The notes: generated from the sequence alone by a model not told the origin. A DNA stretch of 64,000 bases from Ensifer sp. IC4062 (GCF_020193575.1 NZ_JADYVD010000008.1:62001-126000); one strand, 5' to 3'; positions 1-8,932 are shown, counted from the stretch's first letter. Program-made: numbers and translations.

Positions 1-1023
1 CGGACGGTCCGCAATCAGGTCTTGCAGATAGGTGATCGGGATACTGATCAGCGCTGCCGCACCGAAGCCGCTGATGACTGTCAACGCATAGACATGCCAG
101 GGCCGCGACGAAAAGCCTAGCAGAGCCATGTAGATCACGTAGATTGCGGTTCCGAGCGCAAGCGCGTCGATGTGGCTGAGGCGATATTGGATCCGTCCCC
201 AGACCAGAATGAAGATCACCTCCAGCAGCGCCACGACGCCGACGACGATGCCGATATCGGTGGCCGAGCCGCCGGCAGCACCGGTGACGATCAACGGCAG
301 TACCGCTGCATTGACGTGCAGCGTGGAGCAGATGAGCGCCATGGCGACAAGCCGGGCAAGAACACGCGGCGAGAGAATCTCCGCGAAGGAGGCGAGATAG
401 GAAAGCCGCTTGCTCAGAATCGGATCGACCCCGCTGCGAGCGGGCAGCAGGAAGAAGACCAGCAGCAGATTGGCGACACAGCCGAGGCTTGCCAGCAGAT
501 AGGCAGGCAGCATACTGCCTCGCGCCGAGAGCACGAAGCCGACCAAGCCTGGAACCAAAACCCATGACAGCGATATGGCCGCCCTCACACCGGAATTGAC
601 CGCTGCCGCGTCCTTCCGGCCCATGCCGTTTGCCGCAGTGCGGACATTGGCGAAGAGGAGCGAGTTGAGTGCGCCGTAGATCGGCAGCAGCACCAGCGTG
701 GCGACAACGAAGCTCGCCTTTGTCGGCAGGGCGTAAACGAGACCGTAGCCGACCGCGCCAGAGAGGATGACCGCCAACATCAGCGTCCGGTAATTGCCAA
801 CGCGATCGGCAACAACGCCGACAGTGACGCTGACGGTGACATTGACCAGCGCCGCAATGAGGATCAACGCCGAATAGAACCCATCGCTCAAGCCAAGCTC
901 GGCAATCCCGACCACCGACTGATAGGGCGAGGTCGCAGCACCCGAGAAGCCGAAGAGAAAGATGGCAAGCACGCTCGTCCGGACAACCGGGTTGCGCATG
1001 GCGAAGAGCAGCGAGGAAGGCAT
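1..1023 (-). CDS. MFS transporter, sugar-efflux-like (C-terminus outside window)
   Basis: The reverse frame is open from an ATG at 1021-1023 to the window edge, so about 340 residues are visible and the C-terminus is missing. The product is a string of hydrophobic helices with short polar loops. The loop after the second helix reads VADRVGNYRTLM, which fits the MFS D-R-x-G motif after TM2. The start follows MPSSLLFAMRNPVVR, a short cytoplasmic N-terminus. Overall character resembles the SetA-type sugar efflux branch, but the substrate cannot be read from sequence. It is the last visible gene of a leftward operon, 84 bp after the M81 gene, so it probably moves a substrate or product of that pathway. 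Confidence 0.8.
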   Translation of the reverse strand, partial: MPSSLLFAMRNPVVRTSVLAIFLFGFSGAATSPYQSVVGIAELGLSDGFYSALILIAALVNVTVSVTVGVVADRVGNYRTLMLAVILSGAVGYGLVYALPTKASFVVATLVLLPIYGALNSLLFANVRTAANGMGRKDAAAVNSGVRAAISLSWVLVPGLVGFVLSARGSMLPAYLLASLGCVANLLLVFFLLPARSGVDPILSKRLSYLASFAEILSPRVLARLVAMALICSTLHVNAAVLPLIVTGAAGGSATDIGIVVGVVALLEVIFILVWGRIQYRLSHIDALALGTAIYVIYMALLGFSSRPWHVYALTVISGFGAAALISIPITYLQDLIADRP

Positions 1024-1107
1024 GGTTCGGTCCGCGAAGTGCGAAGTCTTGTGGTGAGGCCGCCCAGACAGACGGCCGTTGTGGGGAAGGCTGGGGTCGC
1101 TTTGGGC

Positions 1108-2541
1108 TCAGGTCCAACGGGCCGAGAACTGCGCCCTCGGCTCGAAATCGAAGTCGCGGTCGAATGGGAAGATCGGCCGCTGGCGGCGTTCGCTCCCGAG
1201 ATTTTCGATGTCCTGATTGACGACACCATCGGTGAGCGCCATCAGGTTGGGATTGGCAATCGGCGCAAGCTCCGGCGAAAGATAGCCGGATTTGACGACG
1301 AGCAGGCGCACGGTGCTTGGATCGAGGCCAAGACGACGGAAGTCCTCGATGTTGTGATAAGGACGCCGGCGCGCCGACAGCACCACCTCGAGCCCGCCGA
1401 TGCGGATCACCGCCTGGCGCTCGGCAAGCGGGCCTGGATCGTCCAACCGCACGACAACAGCCGTGACCTCCGCCAGGGGGCTCGATCGATCAAGGCTGCC
1501 GCCGAGCCGCAATTCGAGCGTCGCGCCTTCGCCGGCCGAGAAGCAGGCCTCCACGGCCGGCCGGTCAGCGATGCCGGCAATCAACGCATCCCGCCAGCCG
1601 CGTGCAAGAAGCGCCTTCAGCACGTCGGCTCGGTCGCCGACGCCGCCTCCGGTGGGATTGTCACCGGAATCGGCGAGGATGACGGGCCTCGCTGCCGTCT
1701 CCTCGGCAATGTCAAGCATTGCTTCGAGCGGCCCCGTGACCGGGCCGAACCGGAAGTTTTCCCGTTCATTCCAGTAGCTTGCGGCGATTTCTTCCGCCGC
1801 CTTCGAGGCAGCCGCCTTGTCCGAACCGGTTACGACCGCGCAAGCGGTCGCCCGCGGCTCGTCCGCCCACACGTAGCCGACCATCAGATTGGCGTCGAGA
1901 ATGCCGGGGCGCTGATCGAACTCCGGCAGAAGCCGATAAAGGCTCCTGGCGGGCTCATCCTCCGTGGACGTGCATTCCCCTGGCAGCAGCAACGGCACGG
2001 GCGCCCAGGCGACGCCGGGACGCGGTCCCGTCCGGAGAGCCGTGACCAGCATCGACCAGGCCCGGACCATCGTCTCGCGCGTATCGATGTGCGGCGCGGT
2101 CCGGTAGCCGGCAAAGATGTCGATCTGGTCGATGATCTTCTGGCTGACATTACCGTGGAGATCGTAGCTTGTTGCGATCGGGCAGTCGGGGCCCGCAACC
2201 GCGCGGGCGGCGGAAATCCAATCGCCTTCGGCGTCGTCCATACCGTCGACCTTGATCGCCCCGTGCATTGCCAGATAGAGCCCGTCGAGCGGCAGCGCAG
2301 CACGAAGCCGCTCGAGAAATTCCGTCTTGAAGGCATCGTAAGCCGCGCGCGAAACGGGGCCGCCGGGCACGGCCCGTGCATGGAGGAGCGGGACATGCTC
2401 GAAGCCGTCGGCCTCGAGAAAACTGAAATAGTCCGCTTGCAGGAGCTCCGCTCCCCTCAAGACCCGGAAGTCCTCGCCCGTCATCAAGACGGGCGAATAG
2501 GTGCTGCACTCCGTATGGATTCCACCGACGGCGATCCGCAT
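1108..2541 (-). CDS. M81 family metallohydrolase, MlrC (microcystinase C)-like
   Basis: A 477-residue protein of the M81/DUF1485 family, whose reference member MlrC hydrolyses linearised microcystin peptides. Family landmarks are visible: GIHTECSTYSP at the N-terminus, AMHGAIK and SYDLHGN with the probable zinc ligands (His and the D-x-H pair), and DSGDNPTGGGVGDRAD in the middle. The C-terminal MlrC_C part follows. The start ATG lies 10 bp after the GH20 stop codon, so translational coupling is likely and no strong Shine-Dalgarno is needed. The natural substrate in rhizobia is unknown. The neighbouring hexosaminidase suggests a small amide- or peptide-containing amino-sugar compound, but that is inference. 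A second, divergent M81 gene lies at 7255-8730. Confidence 0.88.
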   Translation of the reverse strand: MRIAVGGIHTECSTYSPVLMTGEDFRVLRGAELLQADYFSFLEADGFEHVPLLHARAVPGGPVSRAAYDAFKTEFLERLRAALPLDGLYLAMHGAIKVDGMDDAEGDWISAARAVAGPDCPIATSYDLHGNVSQKIIDQIDIFAGYRTAPHIDTRETMVRAWSMLVTALRTGPRPGVAWAPVPLLLPGECTSTEDEPARSLYRLLPEFDQRPGILDANLMVGYVWADEPRATACAVVTGSDKAAASKAAEEIAASYWNERENFRFGPVTGPLEAMLDIAEETAARPVILADSGDNPTGGGVGDRADVLKALLARGWRDALIAGIADRPAVEACFSAGEGATLELRLGGSLDRSSPLAEVTAVVVRLDDPGPLAERQAVIRIGGLEVVLSARRRPYHNIEDFRRLGLDPSTVRLLVVKSGYLSPELAPIANPNLMALTDGVVNQDIENLGSERRQRPIFPFDRDFDFEPRAQFSARWT

Positions 2542-2551
2542 GGCTTCAGAC

Positions 2552-4471
2552 TCACAAAATCGGGCTCAGAGGGGCGATAGCAGCGAAACGCAGCCAGTCC
2601 TTTTGCGCCTTCGGCGTCCAGGCGGCTTCGGCGATGGCGGAGAGACGCGGGAAGACGAGACGGTTGAAATAGCCGCGCGACAAGAAATGCTCCGACCAGA
2701 TACAGGCCTGCACGCCCTTCATGCGGTGCTTCAGCTCCTCCGGGAATTCGCCTTCGGCCTCATAGGCGTATGTGTGCACCGGCGTAGCGGTGCCGGCCCA
2801 GCTTGCTCCCGGCTCCTGGAAGGCTTCGGCCTGCGCCATGTCGAGGTAGTAGGCTTGGCCGGGCGTCATCACGACGTCGTAGCCTTCGCGCGCCAGCTCG
2901 ATCCCGACCTTGGGGTTCTCCCAAGCCATCAACAACGTGCCCTCCGTGCCGACGCCGCCGCCATGGGCGACCTCGTTCCAGCCGACGAGCTTGCGGCCGC
3001 GCGCCGTCAGCATCCGCTTCACTTTTTTCAGGAAGTAGGATTGCAGCGCGAAGGTGCCCGAAATGTCCTCCCGTTCCATGAGCTTGCGCGCCAATGGCGA
3101 CGCCAGCCACGAACCATTAGCCACTTCGTCGCCGCCGACATGGATATATTGGCTCGGAAAGAGCTCGATCATTTCGTCGAAGACCTTTTCGAGGAATTCG
3201 TATGTCAACGGAATGGCCGGGTTCAGCGCATTGTTGGGGTAACCCTGGACCGAATGATAGCTTTCGGGGGCCTCCTGCCCATCGGAGAGCTCCGGCAGGG
3301 CGACGAGCGCGGCCGTGCTGTGGCCGGGAATGTCGATTTCCGGGACAACCTCGATATTGAGCGCACCGGCATGAGCGACGATCGCCCTCACCTCGTCCTG
3401 GCTGTAGAAGCCTCCGACCGGTTCGGCACCGTTGCCGAGCTGCGGCAGCATCGGCTCGTCCGGCCCGCGAAGCACACCGAGCGTCGTCAGCGTGGGATAG
3501 GCCTTGATCTCCAACCGCCAGGCTTCGTCGTCGGTCAGATGCCAGTGGAAGATGTTGAGCTTGAACCAGGCGAGAATATCGATGAGCCGCATGACATCGG
3601 CGGTCGGATAGAACTGGCGGGAGACGTCGAGATGGCAGCCACGCCAGCCGTAACGGGGCTGGTCCGAAATCGCGCCCGACACGGGAAAGCGAAACTTACC
3701 CCCCTCCCGGCGCGCGCCGTCAAGCAGCTGCGCGAGCGTCGTCAAACCATATTGCCGGCCGGCGGCCGCCCCGTATTCGAGCCGGATCTCCCGCTCGGAG
3801 AAGGCCAGCGCATAGGCCTCGGGAGCGAGATCGGGCTTCACGGCGAAGGCGATCGGGCGACCCTGTGGAGACGAGGCGAGCGTGAACGGAGCATGGCCTC
3901 CCGGGAAGAGACGGTGAAAGAGCGCGAGCACCGTATCGACCGCCCTGATCTCGTCCTTGCTGCTTCCCGGTGCCGGATAAAGAACAACCGGGAATCCGTC
4001 ACTCGGCACGGCGTCGATCTTCGCCGGCCAGGGCTGCAAGGCAAAGGGCAGCTCGAGCCTGCCTTCCGGCAGGCGCTGCGGTGGCGGCTCGCTCGTTGCC
4101 CCTTCCAGCAACAGATCGGAAACCGCCACTGGCACATGCCGGCCGTCCGAGAGCGTCAGATAGGCTGATTTTGCGCCGTCCGTGCAGTGTTTTGCCTGCC
4201 TGTGCAGCCCGCTGACCGTAAAAGTCCAGCTTTCGCCCGAGCCGAGGACAAATCCCTTTGGCGGCGCGAATTCGTGGAAATTGGCATTGCGGCGCAGGAA
4301 GACGGCGTTCTCGCAAGCGGCGGCATCGATGACGCGGGTCAGCGATGTGTAAACGAGGCGAAAATCGCTGAGAGGATCATCAGAGAGATTGACCAGGGTG
4401 AAGGTGAAGCGTCCGAACGGACCGCCATCCGGTTGCCAGGCAGATTCGAGGCGATAAGAAGCCAGCTGCAT
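2552..4471 (-). CDS. Beta-N-acetylhexosaminidase, GH20 family
   Basis: The 639-residue product would release terminal N-acetylhexosamine residues by substrate-assisted catalysis. It shows the GH20 catalytic barrel: HWHLTDDEAWRLEIK, the acid pair in HVGGDEV (Asp-Glu), and late Trp motifs such as AWENP and CIWSEHF. An N-terminal GH20b-like domain precedes the barrel. The reading frame extends 34 codons upstream, but the ATG at 4469-4471 is preceded by GGGAGG at good spacing and follows the SDR stop by 23 bp, so that start is chosen. No clear signal peptide is seen, which argues for an intracellular enzyme acting on imported oligosaccharide. It sits mid-operon between the SDR and M81 genes. Confidence 0.9.
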   Translation of the reverse strand: MQLASYRLESAWQPDGGPFGRFTFTLVNLSDDPLSDFRLVYTSLTRVIDAAACENAVFLRRNANFHEFAPPKGFVLGSGESWTFTVSGLHRQAKHCTDGAKSAYLTLSDGRHVPVAVSDLLLEGATSEPPPQRLPEGRLELPFALQPWPAKIDAVPSDGFPVVLYPAPGSSKDEIRAVDTVLALFHRLFPGGHAPFTLASSPQGRPIAFAVKPDLAPEAYALAFSEREIRLEYGAAAGRQYGLTTLAQLLDGARREGGKFRFPVSGAISDQPRYGWRGCHLDVSRQFYPTADVMRLIDILAWFKLNIFHWHLTDDEAWRLEIKAYPTLTTLGVLRGPDEPMLPQLGNGAEPVGGFYSQDEVRAIVAHAGALNIEVVPEIDIPGHSTAALVALPELSDGQEAPESYHSVQGYPNNALNPAIPLTYEFLEKVFDEMIELFPSQYIHVGGDEVANGSWLASPLARKLMEREDISGTFALQSYFLKKVKRMLTARGRKLVGWNEVAHGGGVGTEGTLLMAWENPKVGIELAREGYDVVMTPGQAYYLDMAQAEAFQEPGASWAGTATPVHTYAYEAEGEFPEELKHRMKGVQACIWSEHFLSRGYFNRLVFPRLSAIAEAAWTPKAQKDWLRFAAIAPLSPIL

Positions 4472-4494
4472 GAACGTCCTCCCGATATGGCTTG

Positions 4495-5271
4495 TCAGTA
4501 GTGGCTGGATTGCGAAAACGTGCCTGCGAGTTCCGCCTGGCCCGCGGTGAGCCCGCAGTCGACCGGCAGGCAAACGCCCGATATGGCGCTGGCCTGAGGG
4601 CCCGCCAGGAATTGAACCGCATTGGCGACGTCTTCCGGATTGACGATGCGCTGCAGCGGATACCAGCGCTTCGCCTCCTCGAACACCTGCGGGTTGGCCG
4701 CCGCGCGCGCTTCCCAGGCCTGGGTGCGCACGGTGCCGGGCGCCACCGCATTGGAACGGATGCCGAACTTGCCGTATTCGACCGCGATCAGCCGGGTCAG
4801 ATGCAGGAGCCCGGCCTTGGCGGCGCTATAAGCCGGATGGCCGAAAACATTCATGCCGTTGACGGATGCGATGTTGACGACCGATCCCTGGCTTTCCTTC
4901 AGCATGTCCTCCACAGCCCGGAAACAAAGGAAGGCTGCCTCGAGATTGAGTGCATTGTCCATGCGCCAGATATCCGGCGTCGTGTCGTGCAAGCTGACGG
5001 CGCGGGCCGCACCCGCATTATTGACGAGCGTGCGCACCGCTCCGAGCGAGCCGGCCGCCGCCGCCATTGACGCGACGTTCGCGGCATCGGTCACGTCGCA
5101 GCCGATGGCTGCGAAGCGCTCCTTCGCACCGAGGTCGCGCGCGACCTTTTCCGCGGCAGCTCCGTCGATATCCGCCAGCACGACCACCTCATGGTCATCG
5201 GCCAGGCGACGGGCGATCGCGCGGCCGATATCGCCGGCCGCTCCGGTGACGATCGCGACGGATTTCTTCAT
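4495..5271 (-). CDS. SDR family NAD(P)-dependent oxidoreductase
   Basis: A 258-residue classical short-chain dehydrogenase. The nucleotide-binding motif TGAAGDIG is at the N-terminus, followed by NNAG, a Ser in VVNIASVNG and the catalytic YSAAK. The C-terminus PVDCGLTAG is typical of FabG-like sugar or polyol dehydrogenases. The frame is open a further 17 codons upstream, but the ATG at 5269-5271 has CAGGAG seven bases before it. It lies 20 bp after the RpiR gene and 23 bp before the GH20 gene, so it belongs to the same transcript. It probably oxidises a sugar, sugar alcohol or hydroxy acid made in this pathway; the substrate is not known. Confidence 0.9.
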   Translation of the reverse strand: MKKSVAIVTGAAGDIGRAIARRLADDHEVVVLADIDGAAAEKVARDLGAKERFAAIGCDVTDAANVASMAAAAGSLGAVRTLVNNAGAARAVSLHDTTPDIWRMDNALNLEAAFLCFRAVEDMLKESQGSVVNIASVNGMNVFGHPAYSAAKAGLLHLTRLIAVEYGKFGIRSNAVAPGTVRTQAWEARAAANPQVFEEAKRWYPLQRIVNPEDVANAVQFLAGPQASAISGVCLPVDCGLTAGQAELAGTFSQSSHY

Positions 5272-5290
5272 GCGGCGCTCCTGTGGCACA

Positions 5291-6154
5291 TCAGTCTCCG
5301 AGAAGCTGGCGATCGTCGCCATCCCTGTGCACCACCAACTGCTGCTTGATGCGCCTTAGCGTTGCCGTCGCCTGCGGCTGGACACGATAGGCGACGAGGC
5401 TGGCGATGATATCAAGCAAAGCCACATAGGCGATGCGCGTGGATGTCGGACGGTAGATGTTGTTGCCTTCCGGCAGGTCGACCGGAACCGTGATGTCGGC
5501 GGCCAGCGCGACGGGACTGCCGCTCTGGGTCAGCGCGATCGTCGGGACCCTGGCTTCGCGGGCGAGCGTGAAGGCACGCACGAGTTCCGCGTTGCGCCCC
5601 GAGAACGAGGAACCGATCAGCACGTCCTTCGGCTTGGCCGCGGCCGCCATCATCAATTGCATGCTGTGGTCGGAGCTCGACGTGATGCGCAGGCCGAGGC
5701 GAAAGAGGCGGTTCTGCAACTCGCTGGCAATCATCGACGAATTGCCGCCCGAACCGAAGGCGTAAATCATTTCCGCTTTCGCCAGCCGCTCGGCGGTCTC
5801 TTCGATCGCGGCGAGATCGAGCGAGCGGTGCAGCAGGAAGAGTGCGTTCTGCGCCTTGGTAATGATGTCCTGTGCGACGTCGGCCGGCTCCTGGCTCTTG
5901 GGCTCGGGCTTCAGGTAGCGCATGCCGATATAGGCCGTGCGGGCGAGTTGCACCTTGAAGTCGGAAAAGCTCTCGCAACCCAGACGCCGGCAAAAACGGG
6001 TCACCGTCGGCGGCGACACATCGGCCTTGCCCGCAAGCTCGATGATCGAGGCGTTCACGGCAAATTCGAAATCATTGAGCAGGATGTCGGCAATGCGGTT
6101 CTCCGACTGGGATAGCCGCCCCTTTTCCTCCTGCAGTGTCGCGAAAATATCCAT
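5291..6154 (-). CDS. RpiR family transcriptional regulator (HTH plus SIS domain)
   Basis: A 287-residue regulator. Residues about 1-77 form the RpiR HTH domain (SQSENRIADILLNDFEFAVNASIIELAGK, with the recognition helix around SPPTVTRFCRRLGC). A SIS phosphosugar-binding domain follows (IYAFGSGGNSSMIA; GSSFSGRNAEL). Such regulators sense phosphorylated sugars. The ATG at 6152-6154 (MDIFATLQEEK) is preferred over an upstream in-frame ATG because the protein aligns with the family from there. It lies within the leftward operon between RidA and the SDR, so it likely controls this operon and perhaps the divergent gene pair. The SIS domain and the nearby hexosaminidase suggest an amino-sugar phosphate as signal. 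Confidence 0.9.
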   Translation of the reverse strand: MDIFATLQEEKGRLSQSENRIADILLNDFEFAVNASIIELAGKADVSPPTVTRFCRRLGCESFSDFKVQLARTAYIGMRYLKPEPKSQEPADVAQDIITKAQNALFLLHRSLDLAAIEETAERLAKAEMIYAFGSGGNSSMIASELQNRLFRLGLRITSSSDHSMQLMMAAAAKPKDVLIGSSFSGRNAELVRAFTLAREARVPTIALTQSGSPVALAADITVPVDLPEGNNIYRPTSTRIAYVALLDIIASLVAYRVQPQATATLRRIKQQLVVHRDGDDRQLLGD

Positions 6155-6173
6155 CGAACGCCCACCCCTTTGA

Positions 6174-6563
6174 TCAGGCGTCCTTCGGCTTATAGGCGAC
6201 GCAGTCGATCTCAACCTTGCAGTCGACCATCATCGAAGACTGCACGCAGGCGCGCGCAGGAGGATGAGCGCCGAAATATTCCTGATAGATCTTGTTGAAG
6301 CTCCAGAAATCACGCGGGTCATCCAGCCATACGCCGATCCTCACCACGTGTTCGACACCGTAACCGGCCTCTTTCAAAATGGCCAGAAGATTGCCGATCG
6401 CCTTGTGTGTCTGCGCGACGATATTGCCGTCGATGATCTCGCCATTTTCCATTGCGACCTGACCGGAGACGTGCAGCCAGCCGTCAGCCTCGACGGCTGG
6501 CGCGAACGGCAGCGACTTGCCACCCGCTCCGGCCTGCTCCGCGCCATAACGTTTGATGGACAT
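6174..6563 (-). CDS. RidA family protein (enamine/imine deaminase)
   Basis: A 129-residue YjgF/YER057c/UK114 protein, the usual family length. It carries the conserved late block ARACVQSSMMVDCKVEIDCVAY, including the Arg that in RidA binds the substrate carboxylate, and the GWLHVSGQVA strand near the N-terminus. Members hydrolyse reactive enamines or imines, or act as specialised catabolic deaminases. It is the first gene of the leftward operon, 20 bp before the RpiR gene, so here it may be a pathway enzyme acting on an amino-sugar or amino-acid imine rather than housekeeping RidA. Confidence 0.9.
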   Translation of the reverse strand: MSIKRYGAEQAGAGGKSLPFAPAVEADGWLHVSGQVAMENGEIIDGNIVAQTHKAIGNLLAILKEAGYGVEHVVRIGVWLDDPRDFWSFNKIYQEYFGAHPPARACVQSSMMVDCKVEIDCVAYKPKDA

Positions 6564-6677
6564 AGGGGGCCTTCGTGCAAATTATTTTCTTTATCCGTTG
6601 ACAAATCACCACAGAATACGGAATTTGACCAGAGAAAATCCTGGTTTATGAAAAGAATTTCAATCCAAGGCGAAGCG
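6564..6677. promoter_or_regulatory. AT-rich divergent promoter region
   Basis: This 114-bp gap separates the RidA operon from the rightward NTF2-like/M81 pair. It is far more AT-rich than its neighbours. TTGACA occurs at 6598-6603 on the plus strand. A second TTGACC lies at 6625-6630. It is the only plausible place for both promoters and for RpiR binding, but no clear palindromic operator was found. Confidence 0.45.
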
Positions 6678-7169
6678 ATGCGGAATCCTTTCCAGAATCC
6701 GTTCCCCACCTCCGATGTTGCCCGACATGCGATCTGGCACATGCTGGTGACGCGAGATATAGACGCTTTCCTTGCTGCAGACTGGTCGCTGGTCGCGGAA
6801 GATTTCGTGGAGGACGGCTTCATCGGCATCGACGGAAGGCGGGACGAGAACCCGGACAATTGGCGCCTCTCCTTTCCCTCGCTTGCCGCCTATCGTGACG
6901 AATGGCTGCGCCAGGCGGAGGACTTCGCCGGCCAATCCTTCGCAGAGGATCCGCGCGCAGCGATCTTCGCGACGACCATCCTGGAAGACATCGAGATCAA
7001 CGGCGACCTCGCGCTGGCGCGCAAGAAGTTCGACGGCGGCCTGAAGAAGGCCGACGGCAGCTATGATGTCATGAAGTGGCAGACCGTCTATTATTGCCGG
7101 CTGCATCAGGGCCGCTGGAAGATCTGCGGGTTTACCGGCTATCTGCCGAACCCGATGGGATCGAATTGA
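6678..7169 (+). CDS. NTF2-like/SnoaL-type small protein
   Basis: The 163-residue product has the character of the NTF2-like fold: an N-terminal helix pair (VARHAIWHMLVTRDIDAFLAADWSLVAEDF), then a pocket segment and C-terminal strands (MKWQTVYYCRLHQGRWKICGFTGYLP). The ATG at 6678 follows AAGGCGAAG; an alternative ATG at 6648 would add ten residues but has no clear ribosome binding site. It precedes an M81 metallohydrolase and diverges from the RidA/RpiR operon, so a role in the same pathway is likely. NTF2-like proteins can be isomerases, dehydratases or pure binding proteins, and no catalytic residues are assigned here. Confidence 0.7.
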   Translation: MRNPFQNPFPTSDVARHAIWHMLVTRDIDAFLAADWSLVAEDFVEDGFIGIDGRRDENPDNWRLSFPSLAAYRDEWLRQAEDFAGQSFAEDPRAAIFATTILEDIEINGDLALARKKFDGGLKKADGSYDVMKWQTVYYCRLHQGRWKICGFTGYLPNPMGSN

Positions 7170-7190
7170 GGCCTGCAGCACTTTGAATTG

Positions 7191-7234
7191 CTGCAGGTTT
7201 CCTGAGATCGCGTCCGATTTCGGGAAACCTGCAG
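7191..7234. repeat. 12-bp perfect inverted repeat (hairpin) before the second M81 gene
   Basis: CTGCAGGTTTCC at 7191-7202 is repeated in inverted orientation as GGAAACCTGCAG at 7223-7234, with a 20-base loop. It fills the short gap between the NTF2-like gene (stop 7169) and the M81 start (7255). It could be a stabilising or attenuating hairpin, or a rhizobial intergenic palindrome. No T-run follows, so it is not a typical intrinsic terminator. Confidence 0.6.
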
Positions 7235-7254
7235 GAGGCGGAAAGGCGACAGAA

Positions 7255-8730
7255 TTGCGAATCTTCACGGCGGCCCTGGCGACGGAAACGAACACCTTCT
7301 CGCCGATCTGCATCGACAAGCGGGCCTTCGAGGCTTCGCTCTATGCGCCGCCAGGAAGCCATCCGGAAACACCGACGCTTTGCACCGCGCCCATCACCGT
7401 CGGCCGGCAGGTCGCAGCCGAAAAGGGCTGGGAATTGATCGAGGGAACGGCTGCCTGGGCGGATCCCGCTGGTCTCGTCAACCGGCACACCTATGAGGAC
7501 TTGCGCGACGAGATCCTCGATCAGTTGCGGGCCGCCCTTCCCGTCAACGCCGTCGTTCTCGGTTTACATGGTGCCATGGTCGCCGATGGCTACGAGGACA
7601 CGGAAGGTGATCTGCTGACGCGCATCCGTGAACTCATCGGACCCGACGTGCTCCTCTGCGCCGAACTCGATCCGCATAGCCATCTGACCGAGAAGCGGGT
7701 TGCGGCGGCCGATTTCTTTGTTTTCTTCAAGGAGTTTCCGCATACGGATTTCGTCGATCGCGCCAAGGACCTCTGGCGAATCGCCGCCGATACGCTCGAG
7801 GGCCGCGTCAGGCCGGTCATGTCGGTCTTTGACTGCCGGATGATCGACGTGTTTCCGACGTCCCGCGAACCCATGCGCAGCTTCGTCGACAAGCTCATGG
7901 AGATCGAGAGAGACGACCCCGACGTGCTCTCTCTTTCGGTGGTGCACGGCTTCATGGCCGGCGACGTGCCGGAGATGGGCACGAAGATGATAGCGGTGAC
8001 CGACCGCAACCGGGAGAAAGGCCAGGCACTTGCTCGCGACCTCGGGCTGGAACTCTTCGCTAAACGCGGCACGTTCCGCATGCCGGAGCTCGACGAGCAC
8101 CAGGCGGTCGCCGAGGCGATCGCCGCGACCGCCGGTCCGGTGGTGATCGCCGATATGTGGGACAATCCCGGTGGCGGCACGGCGGGTGATGCGACCGTCG
8201 TGCTGGAAGAACTGCTCGCCAATGGTGTCACCGATGCAGCCGTCGGCACGATCTGGGATCCGATGGCCGTGCAGATCTGCATGGCTGCAGGCGAAGGCGC
8301 CGAGATCCCGTTGCGCTTTGGCGCAAAATCGGCGCCCGGTACCGGCAAGCCGATCGACGGAACGGTCAGGGTCATAAGTCTGGTGCGAAACGCCGAAATG
8401 CAGTTCGGAGAAAGCTTCGCGCCCTTCGGCGACGCCGCGCACATCCGGCATCGCGGCATCGACATCATCCTGAATTCCACGCGCGCGCAGAGCTTCGACC
8501 CGAGCCTATTCTCCGTGATGGGAATTGATCCGCGGGCAAAGAAGATCCTCGTCATCAAGTCGACGAACCATTTCTTCGCGTCCTTCTCTAAGATCGCGTC
8601 GAAGATCCTCTATTGCTCGGCCGGAACGCCCTACCCGAACAATCCGGCGAAGACGCCTTACAGGCGCGTGCGGCGCGACATCTGGCCGATGATCTCTGAC
8701 CCGTTCGCGCCGGAAAAAGGTGCAGCCTGA
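7255..8730 (+). CDS. M81 family metallohydrolase, MlrC-like (second copy)
   Basis: A 491-residue member of the MlrC/M81 family. Landmarks are ATETNTFSP, GLHGAMV, ELDPHSHLT (probable metal-binding Asp and His), MWDNPGGGTAGDAT and the C-terminal MlrC_C domain ending after KSTNHFFASF. TTG at 7255 is chosen as start because the family similarity begins at LRIFTAALATETNTF and a purine-rich GAAAGG precedes it; an in-frame ATG at 7183 lies inside the hairpin region and would add 24 unlike residues. It is clearly diverged from the paralogue at 1108-2541, so the two are probably not a recent duplication and may act on different amide substrates. Confidence 0.88.
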   Translation: MRIFTAALATETNTFSPICIDKRAFEASLYAPPGSHPETPTLCTAPITVGRQVAAEKGWELIEGTAAWADPAGLVNRHTYEDLRDEILDQLRAALPVNAVVLGLHGAMVADGYEDTEGDLLTRIRELIGPDVLLCAELDPHSHLTEKRVAAADFFVFFKEFPHTDFVDRAKDLWRIAADTLEGRVRPVMSVFDCRMIDVFPTSREPMRSFVDKLMEIERDDPDVLSLSVVHGFMAGDVPEMGTKMIAVTDRNREKGQALARDLGLELFAKRGTFRMPELDEHQAVAEAIAATAGPVVIADMWDNPGGGTAGDATVVLEELLANGVTDAAVGTIWDPMAVQICMAAGEGAEIPLRFGAKSAPGTGKPIDGTVRVISLVRNAEMQFGESFAPFGDAAHIRHRGIDIILNSTRAQSFDPSLFSVMGIDPRAKKILVIKSTNHFFASFSKIASKILYCSAGTPYPNNPAKTPYRRVRRDIWPMISDPFAPEKGAA

Positions 8731-8757
8731 GGATCGAGCGGAAGCATGGGCGTTTCC

Positions 8758-8867
8758 GCCCCCTCATCCCGCTGCCGTGACCTTCTCCCCGCCAGCGGGA
8801 GAAGGGGTAGGCCGCGCCACTCAAGTCCCCTCTCCCCGCCTGGGGGGAGAGGGTTAGGGTGAGGGGC
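8758..8867. repeat. RIME-like palindromic intergenic element
   Basis: About 110 bp with inverted ends (CCCCTCA at 8760-8766; TGAGGGG at 8860-8866) enclosing two hairpins. The first pairs CCTTCTCCC with GGGAGAAGG (8781-8805); the second pairs CCCTCTCCCC with GGGGGGAGAGGG (8828-8853). This architecture matches the Rhizobium-specific intergenic mosaic elements (RIME) known from Sinorhizobium and Rhizobium. It lies between the convergent M81 and purU genes. Confidence 0.75.
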
Positions 8868-8932
8868 AGATCGCGCGCTGCGTCAGGACATGAGAGCGAC
8901 TATCGCCGCCGAATGCGGCGAGGGAGCCGGCG

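Noticed and set aside
1039..2580. Long plus-strand open frame (513 codons) opposite the first M81 gene
   Set aside because: It is the antisense shadow of a clearly conserved protein; it has no recognisable domain, and such long shadows are normal in GC-rich DNA.
2501..4168. Plus-strand open frame of 555 codons opposite the GH20 gene
   Set aside because: Antisense shadow without domain character or a credible start.
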